From contig CM069612.1 of the NCBI GenBank assembly GCA_035771175.1, forward strand, positions 28,592,150 to 28,656,149: a stretch of DNA of 64,000 nt, read 5' to 3'. A program made the translations under genes and the position numbers. Origin of the DNA: Paratinospora sagittata (taxonomy: Eukaryota > Streptophyta > Magnoliopsida > Ranunculales > Menispermaceae). The notes beneath the pieces were generated by a model. That model was not told the DNA's origin, made no database searches, and saw only the letters and a list, made by a program, of their open reading frames with translations. The number at the start of each line of letters is the position of its first letter. The stretch's first letter is position 1. Below, piece by piece: positions 14,616-24,615 of this stretch.

Positions 14616-16134
14616 TCATGCTTTCTGAACAGAAAACTCAAGGATGAAATTCTTGATTTCCTCGTTGGCAGCTCTTTCAAGTGCAGTCCTTCCATCTGCA
14701 TCTTTAACAGTGAAACTAGCACCAGCTTTTAATAGTTCCTCAATTTTGGGCTTGTCACCTTCAGAAGCAGCCATCATCAATAGAATGTCCACTGGGTGAA
14801 TGTTTTGGCTCAAAAGGTCTTCCATCTTATCATATGAACCCTCAACTGCAAGCATCCCCATGTAGTTGAAGTACTGCAAAACAACATCACAATTGTCTGG
14901 AAATGGAAGCATGGGAACTTTTTTTCTTTTTTCTTTTTTTTTTTCACTACCATACCAATAGCAATGGTGTCTGAGAGAGCATGGCCAGTGGATCATATAG
15001 CTAATATTTCTTTACCTTAAAGGGCATGTACTTAATATCAAATTCATGAAGCTCCCACCATTGCAGAGTTCATAAAACGATTACATTTTTTAAGATGTGA
15101 GGTTACTTCTCATTTTAAAGTTCTAGGTCAAAATAGAGCAACTTCAACAGTAGAATATGTTATATTTTTTTGGGTTGAAACTTGATGGGTCAACTAGGAC
15201 TTCAATAGGCAACCACATTAGCAAGAGGCTTATAAAACCTGAACCATCAACAATAGCTATATTATACCATGGTGACTCCCACATCATGGTTGTAGAAACT
15301 TGAACCTACAACCCCATTAAAGTGGCAATATTTTTCAAGAAATTTAGTCTCACTTTATTTTAACAAATAGGAAAATACTATAAAAAATATTAATTTAATT
15401 ACAAAACAACCAGAGTAACATTTCTTATAATAAATGATTCAACAAATATTAACGCACCATTGTATATCTAATTGCACTTTTTGTAATTAGAATAACATTT
15501 TCTCAAAACAGGAAGAGGTAAGGTTGTGTAAATCTCTCTTAAATGTTAAGAAATCCAGCTCTGATTATGGCAAAAATAAGGAAACAAATTAATAGAACAA
15601 ATCCAAATTTCCTTCTTTTTTTTTTATTGATAAGAACAATTCCACTTTTTACAATAAGAGACTTACAAGAATCAGATCTCAAAATCAGTTAATTTTACAA
15701 ATTACCCAGAACTCCCTCCCAACAAAAAAGCCCAGAAAATCCACCAAAAAACTGAAAAGCATTTGATCATCCAAAGCATCAAACACCCTTCAAAAACTTT
15801 AAAAAAAACAAAAAAAAAAAAAGAATACCTGTTCAACATCGTCCCTATCAAAGTCATCCCGAGACTGGCTACCATAAATCCCTGCTCCCTCTGCATCAAC
15901 ACCGTTCTTTCCGAATTTAAACCAGCATTTTGCTCTCGACCCATTTGCAGTATTCCCAGTTTTGGATCCAATTCTTGCAGCTCTGAACCATCCCAGCCTA
16001 TTTCTGATACCCAGAAACTGAGAACTAAATCTCCTCAAAGAAGAAGAAGAAGAAGAAGAAGAAGAAGAAGAGGTGTAATTACTACGAGGCTTTGAAGGAA
16101 AGCTAAGCTGAATCGTACATGGTATCGACGCCAT
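14616..16134 (-). CDS. LTD: LHCP translocation defect protein (LTD/GDC1), chloroplastic ankyrin protein
   Basis: Two exons on the minus strand: 15829-16134 (start ATG at 16134) and 14616-14873, joined in phase 0 with a 955-bp intron, giving 187 aa. The first about 60 residues are Ser-rich, as expected of a chloroplast transit peptide. The mature part begins KCWFKFGKNGVDAEGAG and includes GSQSRDDFDRDDVEQ, then YFNYMGMLAVEG, then one ankyrin-type repeat (ASFTVKDADGRTALERA). This matches my memory of Arabidopsis LTD/GDC1 (At1g50900, about 175 aa). Family knowledge: the stromal factor hands light-harvesting proteins from the envelope translocon to the cpSRP pathway, and loss gives grana-deficient chloroplasts. 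The extra length is partly a serine run coded by a GAA microsatellite. The gene is convergent with the pPLA-I gene. Confidence 0.95.
16037..16071. repeat. (GAA)n microsatellite inside LTD transit peptide
   Basis: About 11 AAG/AGA units in a row on the plus strand; on the minus strand they code the run of about a dozen serines in the transit peptide of LTD. Length changes in multiples of three would leave the frame intact. Confidence 0.9.
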
Positions 16135-16632
16135 TAACGCTTTTTTAGATTGAAGGAACTGATGCTAAACTTCAGTAAGAGCAAACTCACTTCGATTGGA
16201 ATATGTTTGGATAAATGGGTTTTTTTTTTTTGGGTTTTATCCACTTATCATGATCAAATCTCACGGATTCCACGGCTTTTTCTTAGGGCCTCCCCCTCTA
16301 ATATTATCTATTGTTGTCTAACCACCCACCACTGCTTAACTAACTGTGGATTGAATGTGTCAAACTGAAATTGTTATGTTTTTTTTTTTTTTGGCTTTAT
16401 TAAATTTTGTTTTTAACATAAATAATATTGATAAATTTTATTGAATTATTTTTAGAAAAATTAACAAATGTGAGAACTGGACAAGTACTATTAACTTTAC
16501 ATTATTTTAATTATATATATAATTATATAATAGTTGTTTGTGTTTTGATTTGGTTTAGATTAGGTTTAAACATAAAATCGAGCTAGAGTATATGAATGAA
16601 TAAAACATAAAAATTGAAAGAGGTAAAAGACT
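16135..16632. other. LTD upstream region
   Basis: About 500 bp upstream of LTD, AT-rich, with T-runs at about 16220-16230 and 16379-16392 and a (TA)-rich patch at about 16513-16528. No gene or clear promoter motif was picked out. Confidence 0.5.
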
Positions 16633-17461
16633 ACCATTTACAGGGCTTAAAGCCCATGTAGGGTGAGAAATCCTGAAGTTTGTGATCTTAGTTTTACTTT
16701 TGGGTTCCATTATTTTTATCTACCATTTTTTGTCTTTTCACTCACTTACTCTCTTCACCCACTCAAAAATGTAAAATCAATCATTTTATCTCCCTTTAGC
16801 CACTCATATTCTCATTGTGCCCTTCACATTTTCAAATTCCAACACCCTATTCCATTTCCCTCTCTTTTGTTTCTTCTCTTCTCATCTCCCTTGATTCAGG
16901 ATTTTTTTGAGTTTTTAGGGCATTCAAACAGTTAAAACACTACTATGAAGGTTTATGAGCAACTTTCTCGCGAAATCTTGCAAAGAAATCGTGTTATTTA
17001 GTGTTTTAGAGGCTTCAAAAAAAAGTAATTCAAGAACTCGAAGCGACCAAATCGGTAAGTTAATCTTTATTTTTTTCAAGTTTTAAGTTGATTTGAATGC
17101 TACATTGTTGGATTGGAATGTTTTTGTGCAAAGAAAATGGTGAAATGGAGGCAGCGGAAATGGATACCAAAAACCCATTCCGCACGTCGGAATCGCAACC
17201 GTCCGACCTTGATAAGTCGGACGGTTGAATGTGTGTTTGCCCTTATGGGTCGGACAAATGCTCTTTGTTCAACCTGTCAGGGGCAGACACACATGAAGAT
17301 GCCCAACTCTGGTTGGTCGGACAGAGAGCATTTGTTCGTTCCACTGAAGTTGGATAAAGAATTTTTTAGGTTTTTTAATTTTTTTTGTTTTTGTTTAAGC
17401 TAAATATCAACTGTTTGTCCTAATTGCATAGTTTTTTGTATGTATTTTGTTATTTTGATAG

Positions 17462-18775
17462 ATGTGCCGCCAAGAGCAAGGAGAGGTCGTTCGGAAGAGG
17501 GGAGGCAAAGAAGAAAGCCGACGGCCTCGGAGAGAAGAAGACAACTTGAGTCACCACCATCACCCTCTGTTATACACGAAGAAGAAGAGCAACAATCTGA
17601 AGAAGAACCTGTGCAAGTTGGGTTGGATGGAAATGGAGACGATGGCCTATTGAAGAGTCCTTGCCCCGGGGACCTACTGATCCTTCGATCCTCACCCATT
17701 TCTAGGGACACGCAACATACTACATGTGGCAAAATCAGGTATATCACTCTCGTAATTTAATTTAAATTCAATTGACGTTATGATTAAATTTAAACATTGG
17801 TAGATTCTTATAATTTTTTATTTTTTCACATAGAAACGAAATATACAAAAGTGTTGAAACCACATGGGCAAAATTAGCTTCTTAGGACCTCAGTGAACAT
17901 CCCGAGAGAGAGAGTCATGGGGATCGTTACAAATACCGGTCTCCATCATTTGGTGGCTTGTACTTATAGTTGTATCAACAAGCCGTTGATAGTTGCTTTC
18001 GTGGAAAGGTGGCAACCGAAGACTAATTCATTTCAACTACCATTTAGTGAAATGACCATTACACTGGACGATGTAATGTCTTGCTTAGAATTTCAACATT
18101 AGGCAAAACAATGAATGGAGATACACTGAGCAGTGCAGAAGTAGTGATCATACTTCAAGAAGCCTTGGGGGTTTCGGCTCCAGATGCATTTGATGAGGTG
18201 AATAAGAAGAGGGGTCAACCGGTTCGATTGGATAGGTTGCTAAAAAGATTTGGATCGAAGCTTCCAGGAAACCAACAATAACCTTCGGTTGAGCATACTG
18301 TGAGTGCATATCTATTGTTCATCCTAAGTTGCATTATTTTCACGAACAAGAGTGGTACAAGCGTTAACATAATTTACTTGCCATTGTTTATGAATCTGGA
18401 TGAGGTGGGGAATTTTGCATCGAGAGCTGCTTGTCCGGCGAATCTATATCGTCAGTTGGGATGTGCCACGAGATATCACGTACAACAGATTGCAGGCTAC
18501 ATGACATTACTGGAGGTATAACTATTTCAATCATTTTGGTTTAAGTAAATTAAATTTGACATAAATTTGCTTGTGTTATAGTATTTGCTGGTTTTATGTT
18601 TGGTAGGCATGGATATATGAGCACTTCCCATTCGTTAGACCGCACGTAAATCGTGGATATAATAACAACCTCCTGCATGTCATGAAATAGAAACCTCACA
18701 AAGAACAAAGTCTAGCGGAAGATTACGTTGAAGTTCTACACGAGGCAATTGATGATCTTCACATAAATCAGGTAA
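17462..18775 (+). pseudogene. plant mobile domain (PMD, aminotransferase-like) pseudogene of element A
   Basis: Translating across frames gives a run of PMD landmarks: GPTDPSILTHF then a stop then GHATYYMWQ at about 17670-17745; GLHHLVACTYSCINKPLI and FVERWQPKTNSFQLPFSEMTITLDDV at about 17935-18080; GKTMNGDTLSS and LLKRFGSKLP at about 18100-18275; SGTSVNIIYLPLFMNLDEVG, YRQLGCATRYHVQQIAGYMTLL at about 18350-18518; and AWIYEHFPFVRPH at about 18609. The reading frame changes several times and stops interrupt it, so it cannot make a full protein. PMD proteins (as in MAIL1/MAIN) are plant proteins repeatedly captured by or derived from transposons. Here it belongs to the element. Confidence 0.8.
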
Positions 18776-18929
18776 ATGCTACTCTTTTAAATTAAGTTTA
18801 ATATATATAACACATCAACTTATATCTTAGGTCTTTATTATTTTGTTCAGGTTGCATGACCTCGATCTCCTTGTGGCATTGTAATTGGTCTTGGGACTCT
18901 TGAACATGGAGAAACATATCCAATTTTTT

Positions 18930-20506
18930 TCAATGTGCATTCACCAAAGTAGTAAGGATGGGCCGACTTTCTTTGTGATATTTAAAGATCTCAGGTGCAC
19001 AAAGTAACCCATGAGTTTTTCTCAACACGCATCGACAAGTAGATGTTTCAAAATCTGTCTCCTTGAAACGCTCACATTCTTTTCTAAATCTTTTCGATTG
19101 CAAAAATCGAGACAACCCCTTGCAAGTTCCCATATATAGGTCTCCTATGGACATGTTTTGTGGTGAATAAGTATTTCTAAAAAGATGATGATATCTCGGT
19201 ATGTTACAAAGATAACAAAGAATATATTGTGATCCAGTTACTCTCAAACGTTCCCTGTGAAGAGCCCAAGTGTTTCTTCAACTTTGCATGTGCACTTTTG
19301 GCCCGGTTAGTTGTGACATTGTCAAAATGCATGATCTCATTTGTCCAAGCCACCACAAATCTTTTCTTGTGGTTCAACAACCACTCATTGTATAGATAGA
19401 GAATGAGCGTAAGGTAAGCTTCATAAGATTTTGAAAGCACTTTTCAATGCTCTTCATACTGCTCTTCTGTCTCTGAATCCACCAAACCATGTCACATGCC
19501 CATGAATTTCATATGGTCACTACTATCCTTGAACAATGGTTTCGATTTCACCAGCACATTCTTGTTAATGTGCCAACTGCACAACAAATTTCTAACATTT
19601 GAAAAAACAATATTCACTGAATTCATCAAGGCCAATTCTCTATCAGTAAGAAAAACCTCTGATTGTGGCCACCCTTCTACCATATCCTTCAAATTTTCAA
19701 GTGCCCATATGTAGCTCTCACGTTGCTCGTTTTTCATGAATACATGCGCCACCGAAAATGTGAGATGAGTTGATGTAACGTCAACTATCTCAAGTAACGG
19801 ATATCGATAGATGTTCGTTTTATACGTGCAATCCATTATCAAAAAAGTTGACCGATACTGGGTGTGCATAAAACAATGCCTGTACATGATTGGTGTTTTC
19901 ACCGGACTTGTGTCACTCGACATATTATTCTTCAGCTAACTTCGCCATCAAATAATGCATCTGAGACCTTCCACCGTGTTCCAACAGTTTATACTTGCTA
20001 CGTGCATTGTATATGGTCTTCAGTGTAGATGCATTGCCTCCATCTCTTCACTTCAGAGCATTCAGTATATCTCTGAGTCTTGCTTGACTCCTGCTCATAT
20101 CCACAAGCATTTCTATCTCATTTTTTGTCAGTCGGCCCGCATAAGAGTGCCCTTCCATCCAATCAGCAGGTGGATGACTATGAGTGTCGCAATCCACTGT
20201 TATCATCCAATCGTCATCAATGGCCAATTTTTGCCCCTGTAATAAGAATGGACAACTACACTTCTTCGTTGAGGTTTCATTTACTTTCTTCTTTCTTGTG
20301 TCTTTCGGATTATACACACCGTACCTCTCACATGCAAGCTTGATTCTCGGTCGCCAACCCTTCGTCCCCCCTGCATCTGAGCTCTTGATAACGATAACAA
20401 AACCATTTGTACGACCTACTTCTCTTGTCCATGAAATAAGTGCGGCCTTACTCTTAAATACAATATCGGTTGTTAACTCTTCAGTGTAGTCCCGAACTAA
20501 TACCAA
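18930..20506 (-). pseudogene. MULE transposase pseudogene of element A
   Basis: Three fragments on the minus strand. At 20506-20048 is an N-terminal DNA-binding region with ACERYGVY, KKCSCPFLL and DTHSHP (FAR1/WRKY-GCM1-type zinc finger). At 19923-19492 is the MULE transposase core, with FLIMDCTYKTN carrying a catalytic Asp, LTDRELALMN carrying a second Asp, and CSWHINKNV. At 19440-18930 is the C-terminus, with a SWIM-like finger CRCVLRKTHG and LLCAPEI, where the usual C-x-H has become C-A-P. Breaks: a TGA after DILNALK, a TAA and a frameshift near 19915, a stop at about 19490, and a frame change near 19240. These make it a clear pseudogene. It is convergent with the PMD pseudogene. Confidence 0.85.
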
Positions 20507-21606
20507 CTCATTGTCAACAATTTTAGATTCATCAAATCCCTTATCATCTTGATGAATTACAACTCAATATTAGTATTACATACAAAATAAAACAAGAAAA
20601 CAAAAAAAAAACCTTAAAAAACACCAAAATGCTTTGTCCGACCGTTTTAGGTAGGACAGAAGCTTTTTGTTCGGCTGAACATGGTCGAACATAAAACTTA
20701 TGTTCGACTGAAAACGGTCGAACAGAAACATTTTGTCCGATTGTGACATGTCGGACACAACATTTTGCCATCATTTATTTTGTTCTGTATGTTTCCTATT
20801 GGACGGACAATGTGTCGTATGTCCGACCTTTTTAGGTCGGACATGAGACTTTATGTCCGTCCATGAGGGGTCGGACAGAATGATTTCGGGGGCGATTTTT
20901 TGGGTTTCGAAACCCATTTGCCCCTCCTTTTCACTTCGATTTTAGATTTATTTTTACATAAAAATAGTGTAGATACCAAATGCACGTACCGTAGGGAGTG
21001 AAGAACGGCTTGAATCTCGTTCCATTGTAGGTCGAACAACTTACTTGATGGTGCACACTTCTAACACTTTTAACACTTCTCGAATGACTTGCAAACACTT
21101 CAAATTAAAAGAAACCACTTGTGAACAGCTCAAAACGTGCTTTTGATTCGAAAAATACACTAAAATCACATGATTGAATATTGAGATTTGTAGAGAGTTG
21201 AATAGTTGATGGGTGGGTGAAAAGGGAGGTGAAAGGGTTTAAGGGGTTTAATAATTGTCCTTTTAGAGAACTTCACATGAGGCTTTTTTTGTCTTTTTAC
21301 TTTTTAGATTAAGTGGGTGATGAGATAGGAAAAGGTAGGTAAAAATAGCTGGATCCTGTACTTTTTCAAATTAACATACCTCAAAGTTCATCTGTAAAAG
21401 TGGTGGATTTATATAGACAAAACCTTCTTGTGGCCATGAGATCCAACAACCTTGACCAAAAATTCCACCCCCTTTATCATCTAGTTTTATCATATTCCTT
21501 TATTTTTTAAAATGATTTCGTATAGTACAACGAAAATCATTATTAAACGTTTCAATTAAGAAAAATGATCTATTAACAATTAACAATAATGACAAAGACA
21601 GATTTG

Positions 21607-22127
21607 GGCCCGTTTGGTGCGCGGGATAGAATAGGATAAGACTATTTTTAGTTCAATTCTTATGTTTGGTTGTCAGGCTAGATGAAATAAAATAGTGACG
21701 ACCAAAAGCTTGAGATTAATCTTTTTCGTCTCCCCGCACATTCACAAGTACTCTTCGCTCTTGTTCTTCGTTCACAGTACTCTTCTTCTTCTTTATTCTT
21801 CGTTCTTCCTTCTCTCTTTTTAAAATAAAATTCAAAACCTGCAATTGCAGCTAAATTGCAAAACCTAGTTTTGCGTTTTTATTTTTATTTTTTTAGGGTA
21901 ATTGCAAGTTGATTTTTTAATATTTTAAGCAATAGATCTGAGAATTTTACGGTGTTTTTAAATGTTGATTATAGTTGAAATATGAGATGATGGAATTAAT
22001 GGATTGATAGTTTTTAATCGTATCCTATATTACACCAAACGTAGGATAACATTAAAATTAGTAATCCTATCAAATCTAATCAAATCCCATAAAAAATAAT
22101 CATATTATATCTTGTGTACCAACGGAT
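21607..22127. mobile_element. MITE-like element with imperfect terminal inverted repeats
   Basis: The left end ggcccgtttggtgcgcggga and the right end, read on the minus strand, ccgttggtacacaagat match imperfectly. Such cccgtttggt termini are common in plant hAT/Harbinger-type MITEs. The interior is AT-rich with no coding sequence; no target-site duplication could be assigned. Confidence 0.4.
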
Positions 22128-22206
22128 AAAGGAGCATACGAAGGAGATTTATATAACCATCCCTACGTAGTAGTGGGGATTAATGGGTCTGAGTGGACCT
22201 AATATA

Positions 22207-22332
22207 TCACACCCCAGTACACAGCACATCGCAGTGTCTAGTACCCCCGAGATGTGATGGGTACCTCATACCGAGCGTACCCATCACATCCCGGGGTACT
22301 AGACACTGCGGTGTGTTATGTACTGGGGTGTG
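22207..22332. repeat. inverted repeat with about 57-bp arms
   Basis: The left arm 22207-22264 and right arm 22277-22332 are reverse complements with a few mismatches, separated by a 12-base loop. The outer ends are TCACACCCCAG / CTGGGGTGTGA. The arm carries the same sequence as part of the larger palindrome that follows. Confidence 0.9.
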
Positions 22333-22384
22333 ACAAAAAGGCCTTATGTACTTATAAGGAGGTTGTGAGTTCGAATCTGGGGAA

Positions 22385-22830
22385 GATTGTAACACCCCGT
22401 AGTTTTAATTAAATACATACGTTGAAGTATGTGTATATCAAAATGTATAATACACGTATAAGTACTTTTAAAGTTATGTGTACTGGGATGTGATAATATT
22501 ATGTGGTATATAATGGCTGGGGTACGCTCGGTATGAGGTACCCATCACATCCCGTGGGTACTAGACACTGCGGTGTGCTGTGTACTGGGGTGTGACAAAA
22601 AGGCCTTATGTATAATTTTGTCACACCCTAGTACACAGTACACCGCAGTGTCTAGTACCCCGGGATGTGATGGGTACCTCATACCGAGCGTACCCCAGCC
22701 ATTATATACCACATAATATTGTCACATCCCAGTACACATGACTTTAAAAGTACTTATGCGTGTATTATACATTTTGATATACGCATACTTCAACGTATGT
22801 ATTTAATTAAAACTACGGGGTGTTACAATC
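22385..22830. repeat. large palindrome with about 215-bp arms
   Basis: The outer ends are GATTGTAACACCCCG at 22385 and its complement ending at 22830. The arms meet at about 22601-22615 around a short spacer. Differences between arms are few. Within the left arm the last about 90 bp repeats the unit of the preceding smaller palindrome, including a 30-bp stretch around aaaaaggccttatgta found at 22321-22350 and 22582-22611. The end TGTAACACCCC resembles starts of plant Ty3-type LTRs. A fold-back element or an inverted pair of LTR fragments are both possible. Confidence 0.9.
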
Positions 22831-22949
22831 TCCCCAACTTAAGGAATTTCATCCTCGAAGTGGCTACTCAGATTGCGAAATCAAACCTTAAGAGGTTTCG
22901 AGTTCGAATCTGGGGGAGGTCCTGCATTGTTCATAAGTAAATAGTGTGG

Positions 22950-23100
22950 ACAAATGATCCCGGGAGTACTGGACGTTGCGGTGTGCTGTGTACTGGAATG
23001 TGACAATATTATATGATATATAATGGCTAAAATATGTCCTACGGGTACTCATCACCCTGGGTAAGGGATACTGTGTGCAACTCAGGCGTGACATAATACC
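22950..23100 (+). repeat. diverged third copy of the palindrome unit
   Basis: The stretch gttgcggtgtgctgtgtact and following tgtgacaatattat...tataatggct repeat the arm of the neighbouring palindrome with many changes. It extends the repeat cluster to about 23.1 kb. Confidence 0.7.
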
Positions 23101-23742
23101 CCACAGGAGGGACATGTGGGCTAAGGGCACGTTGTTTCCATCTCCATCTTCTATCCCTTTCTTTCCATCACATGTCAATCCAAAATCCAAAAGTATTTGT
23201 AGAATACACATGGTTATCTGTCTCTTAGAACTATAATTATTGTCCTTATGCAAGACATGGAACTTTTTAACAGAGATACAGTATTTATTATATCCTAGCA
23301 TGAAATGCAAGAGCCAACCTTAGTGTCAAATACCACCATTAATATCTCCTACCTGCACTTTGCTCCCCCCATCCCACCAAACATAAAACTGCCCACCCAC
23401 TTTCCTTGACTTCAAATTTAAAACATGAACTGAAAAATACAACACAATAAGAATCTATAAAACCCAAAACAGACCCAGTGGCATTGAATTCATAGCAAGT
23501 GGTGACCAAACTTCCAAGTAGTTGAAGGAGAAAGGTACATGCTACCTGCTTTTACTTTGATTTTTGCCAGCAAAATACAAAGGTATTATGCCCATTTCAC
23601 ATTCCAATCTGAAAAAAGCATACAGTTTCACCAAACTTGGAAGTAACTCCCCAACCAAAGAGAATCCCAAACCAAACTATATTCTTAATCCATACTCTTC
23701 CATTAGTACACCACACCACACCCACCAAACATGCCAAGAACA
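23101..23742. other. upstream region of small GTxGT-motif gene
   Basis: Mixed-composition DNA of about 640 bp with no clear gene; the last part is likely the promoter and leader of the gene starting at 23801. Confidence 0.5.
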
Positions 23743-23749
23743 TATAAAA
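23743..23749 (+). promoter_or_regulatory. candidate TATA box
   Basis: TATAAAA lies 52 bases before the ATG at 23801, a usual position for a plant gene with a short leader. Confidence 0.5.
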
Positions 23750-23800
23750 CCTCTGCAGTAAGAGAGTCATACACTTCAGATTCCCAAAAAACAACAAAAA

Positions 23801-24019
23801 ATGCCAGTGAAAACTCTAGTTGATGTAGGCACCAGAGGCACAATCAGATCTCTCATGCAACAGGAGCTCAAATTGGATTTATGCGAAAGCTTGAAGAAGA
23901 AACATAGGGTGCAAGCAGCAAGTGGTTTGAGATTGAAGTTTCGTTTCATGATCAGCGTCTCAAAGGGGATGAAACAGATGCAGACTTTTGTTACCAAAAA
24001 ACTATACCTTCTGCAGTGA
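23801..24019 (+). CDS. small protein of unknown function with GTxGT-SL-EL motif
   Basis: A single-exon frame of 72 aa in good start context (aaaATGcc) behind a TATA box. The N-terminus VDVGTRGTIRSLMQQELKLD shares its pattern with the next gene (GTTGTVGSLITRELKS): G-T-x-G-T-(I/V)-x-S-L-x-x-x-E-L-K. The rest is basic, with several Lys and Arg and no membrane segment or signal peptide. I do not recognise a function. The motif match to a neighbour argues that it is real and that the two genes are paralogues. They are convergent, with stops only 53 bp apart. Confidence 0.6.
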   Translation: MPVKTLVDVGTRGTIRSLMQQELKLDLCESLKKKHRVQAASGLRLKFRFMISVSKGMKQMQTFVTKKLYLLQ

Positions 24020-24072
24020 AAAAAATTGTAGGTATGGTTCCTAGTTTTGATGTGAAGAAAAAGGAAGATTAA

Positions 24073-24615
24073 TTAGCCAACAGTTTCTGATAGCTTCGAG
24101 AAACTGAGCTTCTTGAGCCGGTTGGCTATGGGACTTGACCAAACTTTCTCATGGTTCCCACATTTTAAGTCCACAACTTCAACAATATTTGATCCTTTCT
24201 TGTCGAGCTTTGGTCTGCAAGGAGTTGTGTCTACAGCAATTTCATCGGAACCAAGCATAGGAATGCGATGGCTACTCCTTTGTGCGTTATGTATTGTTTT
24301 TTTTGTAGTTCCAGGGATTTTTTTATTAATGTTGTTGACGTTGCCACCATTGCTGCTACCATTGCTGCTACTGCTGCTGGCTTCATTTGATGCTCTATTC
24401 TGTGGTCTTTCACGGGTTGTAAGCTCAGAGGGAAATGAAACCGATGGAGCCACTGGCGGTTTTCTTTTAGAAGAAGGCATTGGAAGCTGTTCTACACATT
24501 GCATGGACTTCAATTCCCTAGTAATCAACGAACCAACAGTCCCAGTCGTTCCAACCTTTATGGGTCCTCCACCACCCTTGATAGCCTCTAGTTTTGGGAC
24601 CACGGTCCTTTCCAT
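24073..24615 (-). CDS. conserved plant protein of unknown function (GTTGTVGSL motif)
   Basis: A single coding exon of 180 aa on the minus strand, start at 24615. The N-terminus MERTVVPKLEAIKGGGGP is followed by IKVGTTGTVGSLITRELKS. The middle is low complexity (Ser/Asn/Gly runs), and the C-terminus is IANRLKKLSFSKLSETVG. There is no signal peptide or membrane segment; the protein looks largely disordered and basic. It resembles unannotated plant proteins I have seen but cannot name. The upstream 1.5 kb may hold a non-coding first exon. Confidence 0.7.
   Translation of the reverse strand: MERTVVPKLEAIKGGGGPIKVGTTGTVGSLITRELKSMQCVEQLPMPSSKRKPPVAPSVSFPSELTTRERPQNRASNEASSSSSNGSSNGGNVNNINKKIPGTTKKTIHNAQRSSHRIPMLGSDEIAVDTTPCRPKLDKKGSNIVEVVDLKCGNHEKVWSSPIANRLKKLSFSKLSETVG

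Larger units (their letters stand above)
16633..21405. mobile_element. degenerate Mutator-like element A (MULE with plant mobile domain gene)
   Basis: A 4.8-kb element defined by two convergent, decayed coding regions: a plant mobile domain (PMD) gene on + and a MULE transposase on -. Its ends are recognisable only as weak inverted similarity. The left end has accatttacag near 16636 and the right end has ctgtaaaagtggt near 21393. About 70-130 bp further in, the left stretch ttatttttatctacca matches, inverted, the right stretch near 21331. Short GTCGGAC/GTCCGAC motifs in both orientations sit about 0.55 kb inside each end (17189-17330 and 20636-20880). I found no convincing 9-bp target-site duplication, so the borders may be off by tens of bases. 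PMD-carrying MULEs are a known plant group. Confidence 0.75.

Noticed and set aside
17113..17403. 96-aa frame covering the GTCGGAC motif cluster of element A
   Set aside because: The frame only reads through the non-coding inverted motifs; no PMD or transposase similarity.
22207..23100. CRISPR-like array
   Set aside because: Repeats are inverted and irregular, in a plant nuclear genome; no regular spacers.
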